This document shows positions 52,197-60,275 of a stretch of DNA of 64,000 bases, piece after piece. Within the stretch, counting starts at the first letter, position 1, and each line of letters begins with the position of its first letter. The stretch is from CAVVIG01 sp050249955 (GTDB taxonomy: Bacteria > Acidobacteriota > Vicinamibacteria > Vicinamibacterales > CAVVIG01): NCBI GenBank assembly GCA_050249955.1, contig JBFWPN010000004.1:310001-374000 (forward strand), given 5' to 3'. The translations under genes were made by a program, and so were the position numbers. The notes beneath the pieces are model-generated. The model saw only the letters and a list, made by a program, of their open reading frames with translations. It did not search any database and was not told the DNA's origin.

Positions 52197-53414
52197 ATGC
52201 GCACCGCAATCGTCTCGCTCGGCTTCCTCGCCTCACTCGTCGCCGGTCTCGTCTCGTCGACGACCGGTGTGCGGCCGCCGACCGCCAGACAGGAGCTCGC
52301 GGTGCAGGCCGGGGCCGGCAGCGGGATGTACTCACTGACCACGGATGCGTCCGGCACGCCGTACCTCAGCTGGATCGAGCCGGCTGGCGAGCAGAAGCAC
52401 GTGCTGAAGTTCTCGAGCCTGGCTGGCGACACCTGGCGCGCGCCCCGCGAGATTGCCCGGGGCTCGAACTGGTTCGTGAACTGGGCCGACCACCCGTCCA
52501 TCGCCGTACTCGGCAATGGGTCGCTCGTGGCCCACTGGCTGGTGAACAACGGCGACAAGGCCGGGTCGTACGGCTACGGGTTCCGCATTGCGCTCTCGCC
52601 CGATGGCGGGCGCGCGTGGAGCGAGATCCACGCCGGTGGCACCGACAACCGTACCGGCTACTCGGGGTTCGTGTCGTTGCTGCCGACCCCCGAGGGGTTC
52701 GACGCCGTCTACCTCGGCCCCCCGTTCCATCACGCAGGGGAATCGGAGGGCGATCACACCATGACGCTCGGCACGCTGCGCTTCGGGGCTGACGGCCGCA
52801 GGATCGCGGAGACGGTGGCCGATGCCGACACCTGCAGTTGCTGCAGCACCTCCATGGTGCGCACCGCCTCCGGCACCATCGCCGCCTACCGCGACCGGAG
52901 TTCAGGCGAGATTCGCGACATCTCCATCGTGCGGCTGCACGGTGACCGCTGGAGCGTGCCGCTGCCGGTCCACCGCGACGGATGGCAGATCGCGGCGTGC
53001 CCCACCAACGGGCCGTCGCTTGCCGCCGCCGGCAACCGGGTGGCGGTGTCCTGGTTCACCGGGGCCGGCAACGTGCCGCGCCTGAAGGCCGCCTTCTCGA
53101 ACGATGGCGGCGCCAGCTTCGCCACCCCGCAATCGATCGATGACGGGCGCCCGGTCGGATGGCCCTCCACGGTCCTGCTCGCCGACGGGACCGCGGTGGT
53201 GAGCTGGCTCGAGTCGCTCGGCAACGGCCGCGGCGAGATCCGGGTGCGACGCGTGGCGGCGGACGGTCGCACCGGGCCGTCCGTCACAGCTGCCGAGACG
53301 AGCTCGGGCCGGTCCACCGGCATCCCGCAGATGGTGCCGTACAGGGACCGTCTGCTCCTGGCGTGGCGCACCGATCGCGTGCAGACCGCGCTCGTCGCGG
53401 TACCGTCGATCTGA
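52197..53414 (+). CDS. Exported BNR/sialidase-like beta-propeller with CxCC motif (copy 1)
   Basis: A 405-residue exported protein with a signal peptide to about residue 24. Asp-box-type repeats such as SPDGGRAWSE and SNDGGASFATP indicate a sialidase-like six-bladed propeller. The blade near residue 213 contains DTCSCCSTSM (Cys213, 215, 216), followed by a segment YRDRSSGEIRDI, and later AACPTNGPSLAAAG. These Cys motifs are shared with the paralogue at 58.4 kb. A metal or disulfide role for CxCC is inferred. The TonB receptor gene starts 41 bases downstream. Confidence 0.75.
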   Translation: MRTAIVSLGFLASLVAGLVSSTTGVRPPTARQELAVQAGAGSGMYSLTTDASGTPYLSWIEPAGEQKHVLKFSSLAGDTWRAPREIARGSNWFVNWADHPSIAVLGNGSLVAHWLVNNGDKAGSYGYGFRIALSPDGGRAWSEIHAGGTDNRTGYSGFVSLLPTPEGFDAVYLGPPFHHAGESEGDHTMTLGTLRFGADGRRIAETVADADTCSCCSTSMVRTASGTIAAYRDRSSGEIRDISIVRLHGDRWSVPLPVHRDGWQIAACPTNGPSLAAAGNRVAVSWFTGAGNVPRLKAAFSNDGGASFATPQSIDDGRPVGWPSTVLLADGTAVVSWLESLGNGRGEIRVRRVAADGRTGPSVTAAETSSGRSTGIPQMVPYRDRLLLAWRTDRVQTALVAVPSI

Positions 53415-53455
53415 CGGCTTCGCCCTCATCTCACACCCTCACGGAGTCGATGCAT

Positions 53456-55666
53456 ATGTTCACGTCACACGTGTCGGCCGGCGTGCGCCCTGGCGCCGCC
53501 GCGCTGGCGCTCACGCTCGTCCTGTCGGCGGTCGTCGCCGCCCAGGAACAGTCGCCGCAGCCTGCCGAACAGGCCGTACCCGAAGTGAAGGAGACGGTCG
53601 AGGTGGTCGGCACGGCACCTGGCCAGACGCTGTCGATGCAGAAGGAGGCCGGCACCGGCTCGCGCCTCGGACTCACGGTGCGTGAACTGCCCGCCAGCGT
53701 CACCGTCGTGGACCAGGCGACCATCGAACGCCGCGGCGCGGCCGATACCCAGGCGATCCTGTCCAGCGTGCCGGGCATGACGGCCGCCGCGCCTCCCGGG
53801 TCTGCGGGCTCGGTCTGGTACCGGGGCTTTGGCACCTCGCAGATTACGCAGCTCTTCAACGGGATCAGCGTGCAGTACGACGCGATTGCCGGACGGCCGG
53901 TCGACAGCTGGATCTACCGGGAGGTGGAGGTCATCGGCGGTCCGTCGACGTTCCTATTCGGCGCCGGGGCCGTCGGCGGGTCGATCAACTACGTCACGAA
54001 ACTCGCGTCGACGGCGGCCAATGCCGTCGACCTGCGCGTGGGCTACGGTTCGTACAACACCTCGGAGCTGTCGTTCGGCGTCAACCGGAGGCTCGGCGGC
54101 CGGACGGTGAAGCACGCCGTGCGGGCCGACCTGAGCCGGACGTACGGCAATGGAGCGATCGATGGCAACGAACGCGGGTCGCTGACCACCGCGGTGTCCC
54201 TCCTGAGCGAGATCGGATCGAAGCTGACCCACACCGCCGCATTCGAGTTCCAGAACGAGCAGGTGGACCGGCCCTACTGGGGCACGCCGGTCCTCAACCC
54301 GGCCTCGGGCACCCTGGCCGTGGACGCGGCGACACGCTTCCGGAACTACAACTCGCGCGACGGCATCTACGAGCAGACCGTGTGGTGGGGGCGCTCGATT
54401 ACGGAGTTCACGCCCTCTGCCCGGTTCTCGGTCCGCAACACCGTGTACCACTACGATGCGCTGCGCGACTACCGCAACGTCGAGGAGTACCGCTTCACCG
54501 CCGACAACACCGCCGTCGTGCGGTCGGCGCCCCTGCTGCAGCGTCACGACCAGGTGCTCACCGGCAACCGCGTGGAAGCCCGCTTCTCGACGCCCGGGCT
54601 GCTCGATGCACGGTGGTCGGCCGGCCTCGACGTGAGCGCGAACGAGCAGACCCGCTTCCCACGGTCGCTCACGCTCAACGTGAGCACCGTCAACCCCTTC
54701 ACGTTCTCGACCGAGGCATTCTTCGAGGTGCCGGGAATGGTGCCGGGGTTCACGCCTGACCGGACCAACAACGTCGGCACCATCGCGCTCTTTCTCGAGA
54801 ACCGCCTGAGGCTCGCGCCGCGGCTGTCGCTCGTGACCGGGCTGCGCCGCGACCGCATCGCGCTCGAGGTGACCAACCACCGCGCCGTGAGCGCCACCAA
54901 CCCGTCGTTCTTCCGCAACGTGTACGAGCCGGTCACCGGCCGCGCGGCCGTCAGCTATGAGGTGGCCCAGAAGGCCAATCTCTACGCGCAGTTCAGCACG
55001 GCCGCCGATCCACCCGCCGGCATCCTGACGACCGCCAGCTTCGGCCAGGTCCGGAACTTCGACCTGACGACCGGCCGCCAGTTCGAGGTGGGCGCGAAGG
55101 CCGAACTGCCCGGCGGGCGTGGTGCGCTCACGGCGGCCGTCTACACCATCGTGCGCAAGAACCTGGCGATGACCGACCCACTGAACCCCAGCCAGACGAT
55201 CCCGATCGGCCAGCAGTCGTCGCGCGGGCTGGAACTGTCGGCCTCGGTCCGGACAACGAGGGCGCTGCTGGTGCAGGCGAACTACGGCTACACCGACGCC
55301 CAGTACGACGACTTCCTCGAGAGCGTCGGTGGCGTTGCCGTGTCACGCGACGGCAACCGGCCGACCGGAGTCCCCGTGCACGTGGCGAACGTGTGGGCCA
55401 CCTACGAACTGGCACGGAAGTGGGCCACCACGGTCGACCTCCGCTCCGTCTCCGCGCGGTATGCCAACACGGCGAACACACTCAGCGCACCCGGCTTCAC
55501 GCTGCTCGGTGCCTCGGTGGAGCACCGGCTCGCCAACGGCGCCACCCTCGTCGGTCGCGTCCGCAACCTGACGGACCGCATCTACGCCGCGGCCGTGACG
55601 GGCACACCGATGTTCTTCCTCGGGGCGCCGCGCACGTTCGAGCTGTCGCTCCGGCTCGCCTTCTGA
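53456..55666 (+). CDS. TonB-dependent receptor (siderophore type)
   Basis: A 736-residue outer-membrane receptor with a signal peptide. The plug domain runs from about residue 50 (TRELPASVTVVDQATIERRG-type, with the VPGMTAAAPPG strand) to about 190, with the GPSTFLFGAGAVGGSINYVTK signature. The barrel follows and ends in the aromatic LSLRLAF. There is no N-terminal carboxypeptidase-like domain. The plug is of FhuA/FepA style, so the ligand is probably a metal complex. It directly follows the CxCC propeller gene. ATG 53456 has better spacing to ACGGAG than the ATG at 53450. Confidence 0.85.
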   Translation: MFTSHVSAGVRPGAAALALTLVLSAVVAAQEQSPQPAEQAVPEVKETVEVVGTAPGQTLSMQKEAGTGSRLGLTVRELPASVTVVDQATIERRGAADTQAILSSVPGMTAAAPPGSAGSVWYRGFGTSQITQLFNGISVQYDAIAGRPVDSWIYREVEVIGGPSTFLFGAGAVGGSINYVTKLASTAANAVDLRVGYGSYNTSELSFGVNRRLGGRTVKHAVRADLSRTYGNGAIDGNERGSLTTAVSLLSEIGSKLTHTAAFEFQNEQVDRPYWGTPVLNPASGTLAVDAATRFRNYNSRDGIYEQTVWWGRSITEFTPSARFSVRNTVYHYDALRDYRNVEEYRFTADNTAVVRSAPLLQRHDQVLTGNRVEARFSTPGLLDARWSAGLDVSANEQTRFPRSLTLNVSTVNPFTFSTEAFFEVPGMVPGFTPDRTNNVGTIALFLENRLRLAPRLSLVTGLRRDRIALEVTNHRAVSATNPSFFRNVYEPVTGRAAVSYEVAQKANLYAQFSTAADPPAGILTTASFGQVRNFDLTTGRQFEVGAKAELPGGRGALTAAVYTIVRKNLAMTDPLNPSQTIPIGQQSSRGLELSASVRTTRALLVQANYGYTDAQYDDFLESVGGVAVSRDGNRPTGVPVHVANVWATYELARKWATTVDLRSVSARYANTANTLSAPGFTLLGASVEHRLANGATLVGRVRNLTDRIYAAAVTGTPMFFLGAPRTFELSLRLAF

Positions 55667-55681
55667 CACACCCCGCCGATC

Positions 55682-55710
55682 GCTGCAGCCACCGGACGCC
55701 TGGCTGCAGC
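55682..55710 (+). terminator. Hairpin between receptor genes
   Basis: A perfect 10-base-pair stem (55682-55691 with 55701-55710, 9-base loop) lies 15 bases after the receptor stop. There is no T-run. It probably ends the 52.2-55.7 kb operon. Confidence 0.55.
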
Positions 55711-55879
55711 AATCGGCTCGTCCACTGGCGTTATCTCGGCAGTCCGGCGACCGCCAGCGGCACGGGTGCAGCGAAGCTGCGCCGTGCCGCAGCCGGCGGT
55801 ATGGCGCGTGGCCAGCCCCACCGCGTCGGCTGCTAGAGTCCGCCCCGCGAATCTTCCTTCTTCCAGAGGCAGCAGCCAG

Positions 55880-58387
55880 ATGAACAGCCCGACGACGTTC
55901 CTGAAGACGATGCAGCGTTTCCTCCTGTCAGCACTGGCAGCCGGCCTCGTCGCCCTGGTGCCGGCCGTGGCGCAGGCCCAGGAGACCGTCACCCTGCGGG
56001 GATCGGTGGTGGACGAGTCCGGCGGCGCGATCGCCGGCGCAGCGGTGCAGGCGATCGATGCAGCGGGAACGGTGCGCGGCAGGGCCGTCAGCGACAGCGA
56101 TGGCAGCTTCCAGATGGACGTGCAGGCCGGCAGCTACATGCTCGACGTAACGAAGGATCTCTTCGATGCACGACGGGTCGAGGCCCGGGTTGGGCCCGGG
56201 GGCGCCCCGGTCCGCATCGCCCTGGCCGTGGCGACCGTACGCGAGGTCGTCAGCGTTGGCGCGCCGAAGGTGGACGAGCGACCGACCGGACAGATCGTCA
56301 CCGCCATCGACCGCAGCGTGATCAAGGACGTGACCGGGTTCTCGGTGGCGGAGATCATCACCTACAGCCCTGGCGTCACGGTGCAGCAGGCCAATGGCCC
56401 GCGTGACGTGCTCATCTCCGTCCGCGGCTCGAACTCGCGGTCGACCTTCGGGCTCCGCAACATCCAGGTGTTCGAGGACGGGTTCAACGTCACGCAGCCC
56501 GATGGCCTCGCGCGGACCGACCTCATCGACCCGCACGCGTACGGCGGCATCGACGTCGCACGCGGTCCCTCGTCGTCCCTGTATGGCAACTATGCCATCG
56601 AGGGGGCCATCAACTTCCGGACACGACGCCCCGACGAGGTGAACGGGATCGAGATCGGCCAGGACATCGGGAGCTTCGGCTACCGCAACAGCTACGTCAC
56701 CTACGGTCACAAGGCCGAGCAGTTCGAGGTGTTCGCATTCGGGAGCGGCGTCGTCGGCAGCGGGTTCACCGCCCACACCTCCTTCCAGACCTGGACGGCG
56801 AACGTGCTGGCCACCTACACCCCGTCGAAGAAGAACCGGTTCGTCTTCAAGTTCATCAACAACGACATGTACCCGAACCTCTCGATCCGGCTGTCGTTGA
56901 ACCAGTTCAACCGCAATCCGTACCAGGAGGGGTGCGCCACGCTCACCGGCGAGTCCTGTGCCAGTGCCAGTGTCTTTGCCAACGGGTTCGCCGGCACCCG
57001 TGTGAGCCTCAGCCCGGAGCAGGTGGGCACCCAGCGCCACGACCGGCGGACCATCGTCGGTGCCCGGTGGGAGCACCTGCTGGACGACCAGACCACCTGG
57101 CGGACGCAGCTCGTGTGGGACGTGAAGGACATCAAGCAGCCCACTGGGGCGACGGCGGCCTACGGCGCCACGCCCTCGTTCAACCTGCTGTCGGATGTGA
57201 CCCGTCGTGCCACGCTCGGTGGGCGCCCGGCCATTCACTTCGTCGGCCTCTCGGCGAACTTCCTGAACAACAACGGGCAGACCTACAACGTGGCTCCTGG
57301 CGGCAACGCGACGCTCGGCGCGTTGACGGCGACGACCTACGGCCATGTCTCGAACATCGGCATGCGCGCGCGCGAAGAGGTGCGGGTGTCGCCCGCGGTG
57401 ACCACGGCCTTCGGCGTGGGTGTCGAACGGAGCGAGCTGACGGGCCGCAACACGGGCTACACGTACAGCGCGACGGCGACGCCCACGCTGCGGCGCACCG
57501 ACGCCGAGCGCCGCATCACGAACATCGCTCCGGAGGCCACACTGAAGATCGAACCGAACCGGACCATCCGGTTCCAGGCCAGGGTGGGCACGGCCTACGG
57601 CACCCCGCAGGTCGGCAACCTGTTCGTGACGCCGGAGGGCGTGAACGGCAACAACACCGAGCTGAAGTCACAGGGCAACGTCGGCATCGACACCGGGGTC
57701 GACATCTCCACGCGCTCGCTCACCGTGGGCCTGGCCACCTACTACGAGTGGTACAGGAACGAACTGCTGACCCAGTCACCCGGCGTCAACCTGCTCTCGT
57801 ACACCTTCAACGCGCCGCGGTCGATTCACAAGGGATTCGAGACCACCGTCGACTGGCAGCCACTGGTCACCGCCGCGCCCGGGCTCCGCTTCCGCCTGTC
57901 GCACACCTGGATGGACCAGGTGTACGACCAGTACGTCGAGCGGCTCTCGGCCGGTGCGTTCTCGCGGGAGTTCGATCGCGCCGGCAACAAGATTCCGGGC
58001 ATCACGCCGAACAGTCTCGTGAGCCGGCTGGGCTACGACCTCTTCGAGGGACGGCTGGCCGGGCTGGGCGGGCATGTCGAGTACACCTATCGCGACGCCA
58101 TGTGGCTGGACAACGCGAACCTGATCAAGGCCCCCGGGTACTCGCTGGTTCACCTCAACCTGCACTACGACGGTCGGCGCACCGGGGGACCGCTAAAGGG
58201 ACTGCACCTGCTGTTCGAGGTCCGCAACGTGACGGACAAGGTATGGGTGGCCTCCGCCGGCAACCTGTCGAACTCGTTGAGCGCGACAACCGGCCTCCAG
58301 AACGACGCCACCGCGCTCGCCAACTCTGGTGGCATCTACGCCGGGCATCCCCGCTCGTTCTTCACCGGCGTACGCGTCGGGTTCTAG
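55880..58387 (+). CDS. TonB-dependent receptor with carboxypeptidase-regulatory N-domain
   Basis: An 835-residue outer-membrane receptor. The signal peptide ends at VAQAQ. Residues about 38-115 form a regulatory beta-sandwich (RGSVVDESGGAIAGAAVQAI and DGSFQMDVQAGSYMLDV), then a plug (VKDVTGFSVAEIITYSPGV to GAINFRTR), then a barrel ending in GVRVGF. Two Cys occur in an extracellular-type loop (EGCATLTGESCASAS). The ligand is unknown. It heads a probable operon with a propeller (58437) and a TlpA-like protein (59672). The start is ATG 55880; ATG 55910 is possible. Confidence 0.85.
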   Translation: MNSPTTFLKTMQRFLLSALAAGLVALVPAVAQAQETVTLRGSVVDESGGAIAGAAVQAIDAAGTVRGRAVSDSDGSFQMDVQAGSYMLDVTKDLFDARRVEARVGPGGAPVRIALAVATVREVVSVGAPKVDERPTGQIVTAIDRSVIKDVTGFSVAEIITYSPGVTVQQANGPRDVLISVRGSNSRSTFGLRNIQVFEDGFNVTQPDGLARTDLIDPHAYGGIDVARGPSSSLYGNYAIEGAINFRTRRPDEVNGIEIGQDIGSFGYRNSYVTYGHKAEQFEVFAFGSGVVGSGFTAHTSFQTWTANVLATYTPSKKNRFVFKFINNDMYPNLSIRLSLNQFNRNPYQEGCATLTGESCASASVFANGFAGTRVSLSPEQVGTQRHDRRTIVGARWEHLLDDQTTWRTQLVWDVKDIKQPTGATAAYGATPSFNLLSDVTRRATLGGRPAIHFVGLSANFLNNNGQTYNVAPGGNATLGALTATTYGHVSNIGMRAREEVRVSPAVTTAFGVGVERSELTGRNTGYTYSATATPTLRRTDAERRITNIAPEATLKIEPNRTIRFQARVGTAYGTPQVGNLFVTPEGVNGNNTELKSQGNVGIDTGVDISTRSLTVGLATYYEWYRNELLTQSPGVNLLSYTFNAPRSIHKGFETTVDWQPLVTAAPGLRFRLSHTWMDQVYDQYVERLSAGAFSREFDRAGNKIPGITPNSLVSRLGYDLFEGRLAGLGGHVEYTYRDAMWLDNANLIKAPGYSLVHLNLHYDGRRTGGPLKGLHLLFEVRNVTDKVWVASAGNLSNSLSATTGLQNDATALANSGGIYAGHPRSFFTGVRVGF

Positions 58388-58436
58388 GGGCCTCGAAACG
58401 GGCATTGGGCATGCGGCCGCGCGAAGGGAGACGCCG

Positions 58437-59675
58437 GTGACACGACGGACACGATTGATGGTTGCCTCGGCGGTCGCAGCCGCCCTGGTGACCCGGGCGG
58501 GCGAACGCCTGGCTGGTCAGGACCCCGCAGCCAGCCACCACATGGGCGAGCCGGCGGGCGAGTGCGAGAATGCCTCACTGCGGTGCGCGTCCACCGTCAC
58601 GCCAACCTTCGGGCCGGACGGACGCCTCTGGGTGGCGTGGGCTGCCGGCAAGCAGGTCTTGGTCGCGGCGTCCGCCGATCGTGGACGCACGTTCTCCGCG
58701 GCCGTGCACGTGACACCGGGGCCGCAGAACCTCGATGGTGGCGCCGACGAGCGTCCGCAGATCCTGGTGGGCGAGGGCGGGCGGATAACCGTCGCCTATG
58801 CCATCTTCAAGGACACGCGCTACAACGGGCAGATCCTCACGGCGGTCTCGCGCGATGGCGGGGCCAGCTTCAGCCGGCCACGCTCGATCACCGACGACGG
58901 GTCGAGCCAGCGGTTCATCAGCCTGCTGGGCGGTTCAACCGGTCATGTGCTCGCAGCCTGGATCGACAAGCGGCACGTCGTGGCTGCCGAGGCACAGGGA
59001 CGCGAGTTCCCCGGGGCGTCCCTGGCCATGGCTCGGTCGGTGGACGGAGGCGAGCACTTCGAGCCCGCGCGCATCGTCCACGACAACATGTGCGAGTGCT
59101 GCCGCCTGGGCGCCCTGCTCGGTGCCGACGGGAGCCCGGCGGTCATCCTGCGCAACATCTTCAGCGGCGAGCGGGACCACGCACTGCTGCAGTTCGATGC
59201 CGACCTGTCCCGTCGCTCGCTGACCCGTGTGGCCGAGGACCACTGGAAGCTCGACGCGTGCCCCCATCATGGTCCGGCGCTCGCCCGTGGGGCCGATGGC
59301 GCATTCCACGCGGTCTGGTTCAGCGGCGGTGGCGTCCGGCAGGGGTCGTTCTATGCGCGTTCGACCGACGGGGGGCGTACCTTCTCGCCGCCGATGCGCA
59401 TTGGCGACCCGTCGCGCCAGCCCACCCGTCCGTTCGTCGCCGTCTCGGATGGCCGCGTCTGGCTGGCCTGGAAGGAGTTCGACGGCGAGACGACCACAGT
59501 CCGCGTGTCCTCGTCTGCCGACGGCGGCCGGGTGTGGAGCCCCCCGCGCGTCGTGGCCCAGACCGGCGACTACTCGGACCATCCGCTGCTCGCCTCCGAC
59601 GGTCGCTCCCTGTTCCTCTCGTGGATGACCAGGACCGAGGGCTACCGGCTCCTGCCCCTGGAGCCACGCTCGTGA
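58437..59675 (+). CDS. Exported BNR/sialidase-like beta-propeller with CxCC motif (copy 2)
   Basis: A 412-residue exported protein starting at GTG 58437 (GGGAG upstream). Asp-box-like repeats (SADRGRTFSA, SRDGGASFSRP, STDGGRTFSPP) give a propeller. DNMCECCRLGALLG and LDACPHHGPALARG correspond to the CxCC and ACPxxGP motifs of the protein at 52.2 kb. An extra Cys pair (GECENASLRCAS) is near the mature N terminus, which also has SHHMGE, a possible metal ligand set. Its last bases overlap the TlpA-like gene (GTGA). It is located 49 bases after a TonB receptor, mirroring the first pair in reversed order. Confidence 0.75.
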   Translation: MTRRTRLMVASAVAAALVTRAGERLAGQDPAASHHMGEPAGECENASLRCASTVTPTFGPDGRLWVAWAAGKQVLVAASADRGRTFSAAVHVTPGPQNLDGGADERPQILVGEGGRITVAYAIFKDTRYNGQILTAVSRDGGASFSRPRSITDDGSSQRFISLLGGSTGHVLAAWIDKRHVVAAEAQGREFPGASLAMARSVDGGEHFEPARIVHDNMCECCRLGALLGADGSPAVILRNIFSGERDHALLQFDADLSRRSLTRVAEDHWKLDACPHHGPALARGADGAFHAVWFSGGGVRQGSFYARSTDGGRTFSPPMRIGDPSRQPTRPFVAVSDGRVWLAWKEFDGETTTVRVSSSADGGRVWSPPRVVAQTGDYSDHPLLASDGRSLFLSWMTRTEGYRLLPLEPRS

Positions 59676-60175
59676 CCCGCCGGCTCGCCGCGCTTCTCGT
59701 GGCGGTCGCCCTGTGCGGAGCGGCCACGCTCGCAGCAGGTGCGCCCCGTTCGTTCGTGCGCGGGTCGTGGAAGGTGCTCCGGCAGCAGCACGCCGGGCGT
59801 CCGCTCGTCGTGCACTTCTGGGGCGTGACGTGCGCGCCGTGCATGGGCGAACTGCCGAAGTGGGGGACGCTCGAGCGGTCGGGGGCCGGTGTGGCCATCG
59901 TGTTCGTCGCGGCCGACCCGATTCCCATCGAGCCCCCCAACATCGAGGCTGCCATCGCCAGGACCGGTATCGGGCAGGCCGAGAACTGGATGTTCGCCGA
60001 CACGTTCCTGGAGCGCCTCCGCTTCGAGGTCAACCCCGCGTGGGGTGGCGAACTCCCTTACACGGTGCTGATCGACCGGCAGGGGCGCACGACGACGACG
60101 GCTGGCGTGATGGACATGCGCGAACTCCGTGCCTGGATCGACGGCCAGTCCGGGCCGGGTGCCAGCGGCAGCTGA
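59672..60175 (+). CDS. TlpA-like thioredoxin-fold protein
   Basis: A 167-residue exported protein of thioredoxin fold. The active site is WGVTCAPCMGELPKW, a CxxC in the TlpA/ResA context. The cis-Pro region is in GGELPYTVLIDRQGR. It probably reduces disulfides in the periplasm and may keep the Cys of the neighbouring propeller, or of haem or copper proteins, reduced. It starts at GTG 59672, overlapping the previous stop. SCO-like copper metallation is an alternative, though the His that SCO uses is not evident. Confidence 0.8.
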   Translation: MTRRLAALLVAVALCGAATLAAGAPRSFVRGSWKVLRQQHAGRPLVVHFWGVTCAPCMGELPKWGTLERSGAGVAIVFVAADPIPIEPPNIEAAIARTGIGQAENWMFADTFLERLRFEVNPAWGGELPYTVLIDRQGRTTTTAGVMDMRELRAWIDGQSGPGASGS

Positions 60176-60263
60176 CGCACGCAGTTCGCTGCGCGCCCGG
60201 TCGTCTCCACTGCATCGGCCACCCGACGGCTGCGAGGGCGTTGAGACCGCGCTGGTGCGCACC

Positions 60264-60269
60264 TAGGCT
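60264..60269 (+). promoter_or_regulatory. -10-like TAGGCT, probable leaderless start
   Basis: TAGGCT lies 6 bases before ATG 60276 and no ribosome binding site separates them. The hexamer is a weak match. Confidence 0.3.
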
Positions 60270-60275
60270 GGCGCG

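Noticed and set aside
49268..52558. A 1096-codon open frame on the minus strand across CopC, MbnH and the propeller
   Set aside because: The plus-strand genes there have haem and copper motifs, and the long frame shows no recognisable domain.
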